Shown here: positions 9,090 to 17,298 of the stretch, one piece after another | How positions within the stretch are numbered: position 1 is the first letter of the stretch | Layout of the letters: each line of letters begins with the position of its first letter | Origin: Kibdelosporangium philippinense | GTDB lineage: Bacteria > Actinomycetota > Actinomycetes > Mycobacteriales > Pseudonocardiaceae | DNA length: 64,000 nucleotides | NCBI RefSeq assembly: GCF_021390435.2 | Contig: NZ_JAJVCN010000002.1 | Coordinates: forward strand, 1,550,001 to 1,614,000 | Direction: 5' to 3' | Translations under genes and position numbers: made by a program | Notes under the pieces: generated by a model | Told to the model about the DNA's origin: nothing | What the model saw: only the letters and a program-made list of their open reading frames with translations | The model's database searches: none

Positions 9090-9734
9090 GTGACCGAACC
9101 CGCGTATCTAGCAGCAATCCGATCGTCCTACGACACCGTCGCCGAGGACTACGCCAAGCTTGTGACCACGCTGTTCGCCCAGGAACCGTTGGGCCGTGCG
9201 ATGTTGTCCGCGTTCGCCGAGATCGTGCACGCCGGTGGTGGTGGACTGGTCGCGGACATCGGATGTGGACCGGGCCACGTCACCGAACACCTTGCTTCGC
9301 TTGGGATGGACGCGTTCGGCATCGACCTGTCACCGGGAATGATCGAACTCGCCGCACGGACGTATCCGGACCTGCGTTTCGCGGTCGGGTCGATGACCGC
9401 CTTGGACGTGCCGGACGGTCAGCTCGCCGGCATCGTCGCGTGGTGGTCGATCTTGCACACACCCCCGGAGAGCTTGCCAGTGGTGTTCGCGGAGTTCCAG
9501 CGCACATTGGCGCCGGGCGGGCATGTTCTGGTCGGCTTCCACGTCGGTGACGAGCACCTACGGCCGGAAACGTCCTATGGTCATCCGGTTTCGTACGACG
9601 CATATCTGCTGCAACCGGACCTGGTCGAGAAGCTGCTCACCGAGGCCGGGTTCGCGGTCACGGCCCGGTTGCACGCGGACGGGCAGAAGTGGCCGCAGGC
9701 GTGCCTGCTCGCGCACACCTACCAGGACGAGTAA
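9090..9734 (+). CDS. Class I SAM-dependent methyltransferase (copy B)
   Basis: A 214-residue protein starting at GTG 9090 (VTEPAYLAAIRSSYDTVAEDYA). Motif I is VADIGCGPGHVTEHLASLG, motif II DAFGIDLSPGMIELA, followed by SMTALDVPDGQLAGIV and LAPGGHVLVGF. The whole chain aligns with the methyltransferase at 2981-3613, including the opening SYD-V---YA and the phrase YPDLRF-VGSMTALD, so the pair arose by duplication. The C-terminal fifth differs most, which suggests different substrates. The start lies 96 bp from that of the divergent P450 gene. Confidence 0.88.
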   Translation: MTEPAYLAAIRSSYDTVAEDYAKLVTTLFAQEPLGRAMLSAFAEIVHAGGGGLVADIGCGPGHVTEHLASLGMDAFGIDLSPGMIELAARTYPDLRFAVGSMTALDVPDGQLAGIVAWWSILHTPPESLPVVFAEFQRTLAPGGHVLVGFHVGDEHLRPETSYGHPVSYDAYLLQPDLVEKLLTEAGFAVTARLHADGQKWPQACLLAHTYQDE

Positions 9735-9750
9735 TTTTGTCCACAAAGGA

Positions 9751-10302
9751 CTAATCTTCGGCTGCTCGCCTGATCATGTCGGTGAGCAGCTCGCTGGTGG
9801 TGTTCTTCGGCTTCATCTCCGCAACGGACAACGACGTCTCGGTGCGTTGAATGCCTTCGATCTGCCATACGCCGTTGATCAGCAGTTCCCGCAGGTGTGT
9901 GTGGTCACGCACGCGTACCCGGACGAGCATGTCGACGTTGCCGGTCACCAGCAGAACCTCTTCGACCTCCGGCAGCTCAGCCAGTGCGGCGATGATCGGG
10001 CCCTGTTCGAAGCCCTGACCGGCCGCTACGGTCAGGTAGGCGATCGTGGGGTACCCGAGCGTGCTCCAGTTCAGCCGGATGCCGTAGCCCTCGATGACAC
10101 CAAGCCGCTGCAGGCGCGCGATGCGGTCGGCGACGGCTGGCGCGGACATGCCGAGTTCGCGCGCGAGGCTGCGCTGTGACGTGCGGGCGTCCTGACTGAG
10201 CAGGAGTAGAAGCTGCAGGTCAGTGGTGTCGAGCGGGACCGGATCGGCGGGCGCCGAGGTGTGGTCGGCGATGGCGCCGAGTGGCTTGATCCAGTCAGTC
10301 AC
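9751..10302 (-). CDS. Lrp/AsnC-family transcriptional regulator
   Basis: A 183-residue regulator from GTG 10302, chosen for AAGGGG 6-11 bases upstream. The N-terminal helix-turn-helix is PLDTTDLQLLLLLSQDARTSQRSLARELGMSAPAVADRIARLQRLGVIEGY; the C-terminal RAM domain (VEEVLLVTGNVDMLVRVRVRDHTHLRELL) binds an amino-acid effector and forms dimers/octamers. It reads divergently from a PLP aminotransferase gene with a gap of 100 bp, the usual arrangement for a local amino-acid-responsive switch; the gap contains the AT-rich stretch GTATAGACATGTAAGG where an operator would be expected. Confidence 0.9.
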   Translation of the reverse strand: MTDWIKPLGAIADHTSAPADPVPLDTTDLQLLLLLSQDARTSQRSLARELGMSAPAVADRIARLQRLGVIEGYGIRLNWSTLGYPTIAYLTVAAGQGFEQGPIIAALAELPEVEEVLLVTGNVDMLVRVRVRDHTHLRELLINGVWQIEGIQRTETSLSVAEMKPKNTTSELLTDMIRRAAED

Positions 10303-10402
10303 CCGGTTCCCCTTGTCATTCGTCAGGCGGCTAGACATGCTGAGTATAGACATGTAAGGCTCAATGGCCTAGACGCCTGGCAAATGTAATAGGAGGCGGG
10401 CT

Positions 10403-11572
10403 GTGATCGATTTCGAGACACGGTTGGCCGCCCGGACCCAGCTGGGGACGGGCGCGATCAGCGGCATCCTTGCGCTTGCCAACGCCAAGGGCGTGATCAA
10501 CTTTTCCGGCGGCTTTCCCGAGCCGTCGCTGTTCCCGACGCAGCTGCTTGGCGATATCGCGGCCAAGCTCATCGCCGAGGACGCGGCTGTCGCCCTGCAA
10601 TACGCGCCGAGCGAGGGCATCGACAGTGTCCGTGACGCCATCGCCGGGTACCTCAAGCAGACCGATGGCAGGCGGCCAGCGGACAACGAGTTGATGATCA
10701 CCAGCGGCGGGATCGACGCGGTCACGTTGCTCGCCAAGAGCATGCTCGACCCCGATGACCTCGTGGTGGTCGAAGAGCCGAGCTACCTCGGCGCGGTGTC
10801 CGGCTTCGGCGCGTTCGGCCCGCGGCTGCGTGGCGTGCGGATCGACGACGAAGGCCTCGATGTCGCCGAGCTGGCAACGGTTGTGGCTGCTGAAGTGCCG
10901 AAGCTAATCTACACGATCCCGGACTACCAGAACCCGAGCGGCCGCTCGATGTCGGTGCGGCGCAGGCAAGAACTCGTCGACCTGTGCAGGCAGTACGGCA
11001 TCTTGATCGTCGAGGACGTCGCGTACCGCCAGCTTGGATTCGCGGGCGAGGCGCGGCCGAGCCTCTGGTCACTCGCGCCGGACGTGGTCGTCCAGATTGG
11101 CACGTTCTCCAAGACCTTCTTCCCGGGCGTCCGCTTGGGCTGGGCGGCCGGACCGGTGCCGGTGGTCAGGGAACTCGTTGTGGCCAAACAGAACTCCGAC
11201 CAGTGTGCGGGTGCCCTCGGGCAACGGATGCTCGAGGAATACCTCCGCGCTGGATATTTCGACGTCCACTTGCCCGCGGCCCGTGAGCTGTATCGCAGGC
11301 GTGGCACCGCGACGACTTCCGCGCTCGAGAAACACATGACCGGACTGGCCAGCTGGACTGAACCCGAAGGCGGATTCTTCACCTGGTTGCACGTGCCCGG
11401 CGTTGACACGACCGAACTTTCACGGATCACCGACGTCGCGTTCGTGCCAGGCGCCGGGTTCTTTGCCGAACATGCCGATACGGAACATCTGCGCCTGTCT
11501 TTCAGTCGCATCGCCGAGTCGGATATCGAGCCCGGCATCGCGCGGCTCGCCGCGGCTATTCGCGCGCGGTAG
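10403..11572 (+). CDS. PLP-dependent aminotransferase (LysN/2-aminoadipate type, class I fold)
   Basis: A 389-residue fold-type I aminotransferase, GTG start at 10403 with AGGAGG 9 bases upstream. It opens with ISGILALANAKGVINFSGGFPEPSLFP, has ALQYAPSEGIDSVRDAI, the ITSGG PLP-phosphate region, YTIPDYQNPSGRSMS (Asn contacting PLP), VEDVAYRQL (Asp binding the pyridine N) and GTFSKTFFPGVRLGW with Schiff-base Lys237. The sequence matches the aminotransferase half of MocR-like proteins without the GntR domain, as in 2-aminoadipate or aromatic aminotransferases. The adjacent divergent Lrp regulator supports amino-acid metabolism. The exact substrate is not readable. Confidence 0.9.
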   Translation: MIDFETRLAARTQLGTGAISGILALANAKGVINFSGGFPEPSLFPTQLLGDIAAKLIAEDAAVALQYAPSEGIDSVRDAIAGYLKQTDGRRPADNELMITSGGIDAVTLLAKSMLDPDDLVVVEEPSYLGAVSGFGAFGPRLRGVRIDDEGLDVAELATVVAAEVPKLIYTIPDYQNPSGRSMSVRRRQELVDLCRQYGILIVEDVAYRQLGFAGEARPSLWSLAPDVVVQIGTFSKTFFPGVRLGWAAGPVPVVRELVVAKQNSDQCAGALGQRMLEEYLRAGYFDVHLPAARELYRRRGTATTSALEKHMTGLASWTEPEGGFFTWLHVPGVDTTELSRITDVAFVPGAGFFAEHADTEHLRLSFSRIAESDIEPGIARLAAAIRAR

Positions 11573-12671
11573 CTACCAGTTCGACGATCGCGATCTCCGG
11601 TGACGACCCGACCCGCACGGGCGGTCCCCAGAAACCAGCGCCTCTGGTGACGAACAACTGTGTGCCGTCGAAAGTCTGCAGCCCGGAGAGCATCGGCTGT
11701 TCCATCCTGGTGAAGAAGTTCACTGGAACGAACTGCCCGCCATGGGTGTGCCCGGACAGCTGCAGATCCACGCCGTGCTTGGCGGCATCATGGACGTGGA
11801 CAGGTTGATGGGCAAGCAAAACCACGGGACGATTGGTGTTACGACCGCCCAGGGTCTTGCCGACGTCGGCTGCCTCACCGGTCAGGTCGTTGGTCCCGGC
11901 GAGGTCGAACCCTGGCAGCTCGACTCGTTCGTTGCGCAGTGTCCGGATGCCCAGTCGGTTCAACTCTTGTACCCAGGCTTCGACTCCGGAAATGTACTCG
12001 TGGTTGCCGGTCACGAAGTACGTCCCGTGTTTGCTTCGCAGGCCTCGCAACGGTTCCGCTTCCGGACCGAGTTGCTGGACGGTGCCGTCGACCAGGTCGC
12101 CGACGATCGCGATGAGGTCCGGGTTTTCGGCGTTGACCACGTCCACGATCCGTTGGGTGTGCGACTTTCCCAGCATCACGCCGAGGTGCACGTCCGAGAG
12201 CACCGCGATCCGGAACCCAGACACCGACAACCGGCGAAGGTGGACCGTCTCGCGTTCCACGGCAGGCGCGGCGAATGCGTTGATCACGCCATAAGCCGTG
12301 ACACCGGTCGCCGCGATGCCTGCGGCCACAGCGATTCCGCGTGCCAGGACTAGCCGCCGTGCCGCATCGACAGGGGCGGAGCGGCGGTGGATGACCGCTC
12401 GAACCGGTTCTGCCGGCACCAAAAGCAACGTCAGGTGGATCATCAGCGCGTACCACCCGAAGCCTGGATACGCGAACCATCCCGCGACCGACGGGTCCCA
12501 GACGTGCATGGTTATCAGCGCCGCCGGGATCGAGGCCCACAGCAGGATGATGACGATCGTTCCGAGCTTTCTTCTGCGTACGGTTGTGTTTCGTACCAAC
12601 CGCCACCACAGGTAGAAGTGCACGATGGCAAGCGCGGCGGACTGGGGCACAACCCACCAAGGGATCGTCAT
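11556..12671 (-). CDS. Membrane-anchored metallophosphoesterase
   Basis: The 371-residue protein starts at ATG 12671, overlapping the stop of the multicopper oxidase gene by 4 bp. Residues 1-160 hold four to five hydrophobic helices (WWVVPQSAALAIVHFYLWW, LGTIVIILLWASIPAALI, and others). The calcineurin-like domain follows: VLSDVHLG, IVGDLVDG, TGNHEYISG, LLAHQPVH and LSGHTHGGQ supply the classic D-x-H, GD, GNH(E/D), H and GHTH metal ligands. This is the YkuE/YaeI-like layout of membrane phosphoesterases acting on lipid or nucleotide phosphates. Coupling to an oxidase gene is unusual. Its 3' end overlaps the aminotransferase gene by 17 bp, tail to tail. Confidence 0.9.
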   Translation of the reverse strand: MTIPWWVVPQSAALAIVHFYLWWRLVRNTTVRRRKLGTIVIILLWASIPAALITMHVWDPSVAGWFAYPGFGWYALMIHLTLLLVPAEPVRAVIHRRSAPVDAARRLVLARGIAVAAGIAATGVTAYGVINAFAAPAVERETVHLRRLSVSGFRIAVLSDVHLGVMLGKSHTQRIVDVVNAENPDLIAIVGDLVDGTVQQLGPEAEPLRGLRSKHGTYFVTGNHEYISGVEAWVQELNRLGIRTLRNERVELPGFDLAGTNDLTGEAADVGKTLGGRNTNRPVVLLAHQPVHVHDAAKHGVDLQLSGHTHGGQFVPVNFFTRMEQPMLSGLQTFDGTQLFVTRGAGFWGPPVRVGSSPEIAIVELVATARE

Positions 12672-14680
12672 TCTGGCTGGTTCCCACTCTTGTGGCCGAC
12701 GTGGTACGGGCTGGTCACGCCTTCGTAGGACAGGTGCATCACCATGCCGTTGCGTGCGTGTTCGAGGTTGTGGCAGTGGTCCATCCACACCCCTGGGTTG
12801 TCCGCGACAAAGGCGATCTCGAAGATCTCGCCCGGCCGGACGTCCAGTGTGTCCGTCCACCATGGACTTCCTGTTGGCGGGACACCGTTACGGGACAACA
12901 CGAGCGCGTGATGCCCGTGCAGGTGCATCGGATGCACCTCGTGGCTGCGGTTGATCAGGGTCGTGTGGATGACTTCGTTCTCGCGCACCATCAGCGTTGG
13001 CGTGTCAGGGAACTGGGTTCCGTTGATCGACGGCAGCAGGCCGAACACGCCGTCGTGGAAGCTCAGACCGTCGTCCATGATCAGCTTGAACCTGCGGTCG
13101 AACGTGCCCGCTGGGTTGATCTTGGTTGGCGTTGGGATGCCATACGACAGCGGGTCGAATGAAGGCAGGTCTGCCGGGATGGTCGGCACTGGCCCGTCGG
13201 TCGGTTCCAACAGCAATCCGGCGTCTGGCGCGTTGAGGTTGGCCAGCCTGACGGGGCCGTTGAGCATGATGAACGACAGGTCGTGTCGTCCGCCGTTGGC
13301 CAGCTCCATTTTGGTGTCGCGTAACTCGGTCGGTCCGTTCAACGGCGTACCGTCGATCGCGGTGACCCGGAATGGTGTTCCGGTAAGGGCGAACTCGGTG
13401 GAGATGATGTCGTCGGCCGGATTGATCGCGGTATTCGTCAGCCGGATCAGTACCGGGGTGCCTGGCTTGATTCGCTTGCGCTTCAAGGTGTCCTTGGTTC
13501 CGAAGGCAGACACTCGCTCTTCGCCGACGTGCCACACGTGGGACATCACAGTGATGTCCTCGACCATCGGCTTGGTGCGCGGCTCGACGATGAGCGAGCC
13601 GAACAGGCCCTTCATCACGGCTTCGGACGATGCTTGGTGCGTGTGGTACCAGAACGAGCCGACTTGCTCGGCGCGGAACCGGTACGTGTGCTCGCCGCCG
13701 TTCGTGACGACGTTTTGGGTCAGGCCTGCGACGCCGTCTTCCGCGTTAGGCACGTCAAGCCCGTGCCAGTGCAGGGTCACGTTGACGTCCGGCAGCTTGT
13801 TGATCAGCTTGATCTCGACGACGTCGCCTTCCGTCACCCGGATCTCCGGGCCTGGCGATGCGCCGTTGTAGGTCCAGCCGTCCAGCGACTTCCCGGACGA
13901 CAGCTGGATCTGCGCGGCCTCCGCGGTGACCGTGAAGGTCTTGTCCGCGGGCCCGGCTCGCGGCCCGGTCAAGGCTTCCACGCTGGTCCGGGCGGTGTGC
14001 GAGGTGACCGGTCCGCCGCCGTAGTCGACCAGGTTGTGATCCATCATGCTCATGTGATCGGGCAGGCGGCTGGCTGAAATCCCGTAGAAGATGCTGCCAG
14101 CGACCAGGCCGAGGATCGCCACGAAACCGGCAACCGTTGTCAGGACACGCGCCCGCATGCTGCGCGTGACCGGCCGTCGACGCGTTTGGCGCAGCCACAG
14201 CAATGCGGTTACCACCGCCAGAGGGCCGCCATGCGTGAGCCACTCGTCGAAATGCGGCGGGATCGGCCGGGATACGAACCCCACCCACACCGTCAGCAGC
14301 CCGCCGACCGCCACTGCCTGTGACGGCACAACCAGTTTTGGATCAAGACGGTCCACATCGGACTCGTCGAGGATCTTGCGCAGGCGTGGCAACGACCAGA
14401 CCGCGACTGCCACCAGAGGGATCGTGACCAGGGGTAACGACACCCAGACGCGGTTCTCTGCGAAGTCCCAGCCGTACGTCCACAGCCAGCCAATGCCGAC
14501 CAGGCGTAAGACGAACAGACAGAACCCGACTCGGATCCATACCCCAATCCGGCGGGCCGAGCGCTGCGCGTCGAGTGGTGTCAGACGGGCCAGTTGGCCC
14601 ATTCGGTAGCCGATGAACCAATACACGAGGAACAGGAGAGCGGCGATGGTCGTATCCGCGTTCTCCAAAGGCTCGAACAT
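12668..14680 (-). CDS. Multicopper oxidase fused to an N-terminal membrane domain
   Basis: A 670-residue protein in two parts. Residues 1-200 contain about six hydrophobic helices (TTIAALLFLVYWFIGYRMG, VWIRVGFCLFVLRLVGIGWL, VLTTVAGFVAILGLVAGSIF and others). From about residue 235 there is a cupredoxin-type oxidase with all four copper motifs: HWHG (304-307), WYHTH (344-348), HPMHLHGHH (from 583) and HCHNLEHARNGM (from 635), the last giving the type 1 Cys, His and Met. The oxidase domain should face outside. Known activities of the family include copper(I), manganese(II) and phenol oxidation. It is the first gene of a two-gene unit with the phosphoesterase at 11556. Confidence 0.92.
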   Translation of the reverse strand: MFEPLENADTTIAALLFLVYWFIGYRMGQLARLTPLDAQRSARRIGVWIRVGFCLFVLRLVGIGWLWTYGWDFAENRVWVSLPLVTIPLVAVAVWSLPRLRKILDESDVDRLDPKLVVPSQAVAVGGLLTVWVGFVSRPIPPHFDEWLTHGGPLAVVTALLWLRQTRRRPVTRSMRARVLTTVAGFVAILGLVAGSIFYGISASRLPDHMSMMDHNLVDYGGGPVTSHTARTSVEALTGPRAGPADKTFTVTAEAAQIQLSSGKSLDGWTYNGASPGPEIRVTEGDVVEIKLINKLPDVNVTLHWHGLDVPNAEDGVAGLTQNVVTNGGEHTYRFRAEQVGSFWYHTHQASSEAVMKGLFGSLIVEPRTKPMVEDITVMSHVWHVGEERVSAFGTKDTLKRKRIKPGTPVLIRLTNTAINPADDIISTEFALTGTPFRVTAIDGTPLNGPTELRDTKMELANGGRHDLSFIMLNGPVRLANLNAPDAGLLLEPTDGPVPTIPADLPSFDPLSYGIPTPTKINPAGTFDRRFKLIMDDGLSFHDGVFGLLPSINGTQFPDTPTLMVRENEVIHTTLINRSHEVHPMHLHGHHALVLSRNGVPPTGSPWWTDTLDVRPGEIFEIAFVADNPGVWMDHCHNLEHARNGMVMHLSYEGVTSPYHVGHKSGNQPE

Positions 14681-14765
14681 GACCGTGTTTCCCCCAGGAA
14701 TCGATGGTCATTCAACGCTAGAAGGCGCGCCGGAAGAGTGAATCCGCGTGTGACCGTCAGTCATC

Positions 14766-14813
14766 TACGGCAGTTGCCGTATCTACCTGTTCGGGTGTAC
14801 GGCAGTTGGCGTA
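14766..14813. promoter_or_regulatory. Pair of operator-like palindromes
   Basis: TACGGCAGTTGCCGTA at 14766-14781 is a palindrome with two perfect 7-base arms (TACGGCA / TGCCGTA) around GT. A second copy, TACGGCAGTTGGCGTA, lies at 14798-14813 with one arm mismatch. The copies are 32 bases apart centre to centre, three helical turns, so two dimers could sit on the same DNA face. They precede the CPBP protease / sensor kinase / NarL regulator genes by 44 bases. Autoregulation by the NarL-type protein at 16636 is my inference. Confidence 0.55.
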
Positions 14814-14856
14814 ATGGCAGGTTTGCGCCGCTTTTCCCCGGGTATCGCCTCGAGGC

Positions 14857-15513
14857 ATGACCGGCGACACGCAGCGCAAAAGCAACCTGCGGAAGGTTTA
14901 CCTTGCCGCGGAGTACGCGCTGGTCTTCTTTGGCGTCGTGGTGTTCTACACGCTGCTGTTCAGCGGCGCGAACCCGATTCCGCTGCTGGTCGTGCTCGGC
15001 GTCGCGGCCGTGTTCTACCTGCTGCGCTCGCCGTCATTTGATCGCGGTTCACTGTGGCGGCCTGGGCGGCTGCCAGCGGAACTTCCGTCGATCGCTTTCC
15101 TCTGGTTCATCACCGCGGTCGGCTCGACGGTCGTTGTTCTGTTCACGAGGCCGGACCTCTTTCTCGGATTTCCCCGAACCGAACCGGTGATGTGGGGATT
15201 CGTCATGGTGCTCTACCCGGTCTTGAGCGTGTATCCGCAGGAATTGATTTTCCGGGCCTTCATGTTCCAGCGCTACCAGCCGATCTTCGGCGACGGATAC
15301 GGCATGATCGCGGCAAGCGCGGTGGCATTCGGGTTCGTGCACATCGCGTTCGGCAACTGGATATCGGTCGTGCTGTCGGCCGCGGGCGGCTGGATATTCG
15401 CCTCGCGCTACCGCAAGAGCCGCTCGCTGTTCACCGTGTCGGTGGAACACGGGCTGTACGGCATGCTCATGTTCACGGTCGGTCTCGGGATCTACTTCTA
15501 CCACGGCGCGTAG
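14857..15513 (+). CDS. CPBP-family intramembrane metalloprotease
   Basis: A 218-residue polytopic membrane protein with five to six hydrophobic helices. It carries the Abi/CPBP motifs: VYPQELIFRAFMF (motif 1, with Gln in place of the first Glu of the EExxxR box, seen in a known subgroup), FGFVHIAFGNW (motif 2, FxxxH) and SVEHGLYGMLMF (motif 3). Family members cleave or bind prenylated or membrane-bound substrates (CAAX processing, site-2-like roles, bacteriocin immunity). It lies 13 bp upstream of a sensor kinase gene on the same strand, so it may supply or regulate the signal for that two-component system. Confidence 0.88.
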   Translation: MTGDTQRKSNLRKVYLAAEYALVFFGVVVFYTLLFSGANPIPLLVVLGVAAVFYLLRSPSFDRGSLWRPGRLPAELPSIAFLWFITAVGSTVVVLFTRPDLFLGFPRTEPVMWGFVMVLYPVLSVYPQELIFRAFMFQRYQPIFGDGYGMIAASAVAFGFVHIAFGNWISVVLSAAGGWIFASRYRKSRSLFTVSVEHGLYGMLMFTVGLGIYFYHGA

Positions 15514-15526
15514 GTAAGTTGAGGCT

Positions 15527-16639
15527 GTGGCCGAAGAGTGGTGGCGAAGACCCGTCTTGGTGGACGCGGCTTTGGCGATTGCGGTCGCGGGCGCCGTGGC
15601 GATCGCGATCCAAGTGGCGGGCGAGCCGATCGAACGTCAGCCGGATTTCCTCGCGTACGCCATCGGCTGCCTGATGGGCGCGGTTTTGTTGCTGCGCAGG
15701 CGATGGCCGCTGGCGGTGCTGTTCACGACCGTCGCGATCCTGCTGACGTACTACTGGCTGGACTATCCCGGCCTCGCGCCCGCGGTTCCCTTGTCCGCAG
15801 CGCTGTTCTCCGCGGCTTCGGCGGGCAGGTTCCGGTGGGCGATGCTGGTGGCCGCGGCATTGGTGGCTGGCGGGCTGGTCGCGCGGCTGATCGAGTTCGA
15901 CATGTCAGCGTTGCCTGTGGCCAGCGCGGTGATCAACGATGCCGCTTTGCTCGCTTCCATTGTGTTGCTCGGGGAAACATTGCGCAGCAGGCGTGAACGC
16001 CTTGCGGCCGCGGATGCGGAACGTGAGCGTGAAGCCAGCAGGCGGGTTACTCAGGAACGGCTGCGGATCGCGCGGGAAATGCACGACGGGTTGGGGCAGA
16101 CGATCGCCACCGTGAATGTGCAAGCCGGTCTCGCCGACGATGTGCTTGACAAAAACCCGTCGCAGGCAAGGGAAGCGCTGCAGGTGATTCGGAACTCGAC
16201 CAAGAACGCCTTGCAGGAGATGAAAACAGTGCTCACCGTGTTGCGTGAGGACTCCGAAACCCGGCTGCCAGGTTTGGACCAGATCGACGAACTTCTCGAC
16301 GTAGCCAGGAAAGCGGGATTGCAGGCGACCAAGGAGGTCATCGGGGAACCGTGGCAACGGCCTGCGGCGCTCGATCGTACGGCCTATCGGATTGTCCAGG
16401 AATCGGTGACGAACACGATCCGGCACGCCAATGCCACGGCAGTCACGGTGTCACTGCGTTACGCGCCGGACAGGCTCACCATCGAGGTCACGGATGACGG
16501 CGTGAATGCCCGGAAACGCGCTGCCGATGGCTTCGGACTCGCCGGAATGGCCGAACGAGTGTCCGCATTGGACGGTACGCTGGCCGCGAGCTTCCTGCCG
16601 GAAGGCGGCTTCCGGGTGCGGGCGGAGCTGAGAGCATGA
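15527..16639 (+). CDS. Sensor histidine kinase, HisKA_3 type
   Basis: A 370-residue kinase starting at GTG 15527. About five membrane segments fill residues 10-150. A coiled linker (RSRRERLAAADAEREREASRR) leads to the HisKA_3 box QERLRIAREMHDGLGQTIATV with His186, then HATPase_c with EVTDDGVNARKR and FGLAGMAERVSALDG. The N box is degenerate. It overlaps the response regulator gene by 4 bp (ATGA) and is preceded by the CPBP gene, so all three probably form one transcript controlled from the palindromes at 14766-14813. Confidence 0.92.
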   Translation: MAEEWWRRPVLVDAALAIAVAGAVAIAIQVAGEPIERQPDFLAYAIGCLMGAVLLLRRRWPLAVLFTTVAILLTYYWLDYPGLAPAVPLSAALFSAASAGRFRWAMLVAAALVAGGLVARLIEFDMSALPVASAVINDAALLASIVLLGETLRSRRERLAAADAEREREASRRVTQERLRIAREMHDGLGQTIATVNVQAGLADDVLDKNPSQAREALQVIRNSTKNALQEMKTVLTVLREDSETRLPGLDQIDELLDVARKAGLQATKEVIGEPWQRPAALDRTAYRIVQESVTNTIRHANATAVTVSLRYAPDRLTIEVTDDGVNARKRAADGFGLAGMAERVSALDGTLAASFLPEGGFRVRAELRA

Positions 16640-17298
16640 CCGTCCGGGTAGTGCTCGTCGACGACCAAGCGCTAGTTCGAGCAGGCCTGAGCGGGTTGCT
16701 GGACAACAGTGCCGACATCGCCGTGGTCGGCGAGGCGGCCAATGGCGCCGAAGCTGTGCACGTGGTCCGCTCGACCAAGCCGGACGTGGTGCTGATGGAC
16801 GTGCAGATGCCGGTGATGGACGGGATCGAAGCGACCCGGCTGCTTGTCGGCGACCCGGCATTGACCGGAACCCGGGTGATCGTGCTGACCACGTTCGAGC
16901 TGGACGACTACATCGCCGAGGCGCTGCGTGCTGGCGCGAGCGGCTTCCTGGTCAAGGACATCGAACCCGAGGATCTACGGACAGCCGTGCGTGTCGTGGC
17001 GGCTGGAGAGGCTTTGCTGTCTCCTGGCGCGACCAAGCGCTTGATCGCCCAGTTCGTCGCGCACCGCCAGATCCCGGCTGATCAGAGCAGGCTTGCCGCG
17101 CTCACCGGGCGTGAACGTGAGGTGATGGCGCTGGCCGCGGGCGGTTTGAGCAACGAGGAGATCGGCAAGCGGTTGTTCATGAGCCCGTCGACTGCCCGGA
17201 CGCACGTCCATCGCGCGATGGCCAAGCTTGGCGCACGCGACCGGGCTCAGCTCGTGTTCCTCGCCTACGAGACAGGCCTGGTCCGCCCGGGGCACTGA
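16636..17298 (+). CDS. NarL/LuxR-family response regulator
   Basis: A 220-residue regulator with a receiver (VVLVDDQALVRAG, phospho-Asp55 in VVLMDVQMPVMDG, Lys in FLVKDIE) and a C-terminal LuxR HTH (LTGREREVMALAAGGLSNEEIGKRLFMSPSTARTHVHRAM). It is translated with a 4-bp overlap after its cognate kinase at 15527. The likely targets include its own promoter, given the tandem palindromes upstream of the operon. It is a different lineage from the NarL regulator at 887-1543 but shares the same domain plan. Confidence 0.93.
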   Translation: MTVRVVLVDDQALVRAGLSGLLDNSADIAVVGEAANGAEAVHVVRSTKPDVVLMDVQMPVMDGIEATRLLVGDPALTGTRVIVLTTFELDDYIAEALRAGASGFLVKDIEPEDLRTAVRVVAAGEALLSPGATKRLIAQFVAHRQIPADQSRLAALTGREREVMALAAGGLSNEEIGKRLFMSPSTARTHVHRAMAKLGARDRAQLVFLAYETGLVRPGH

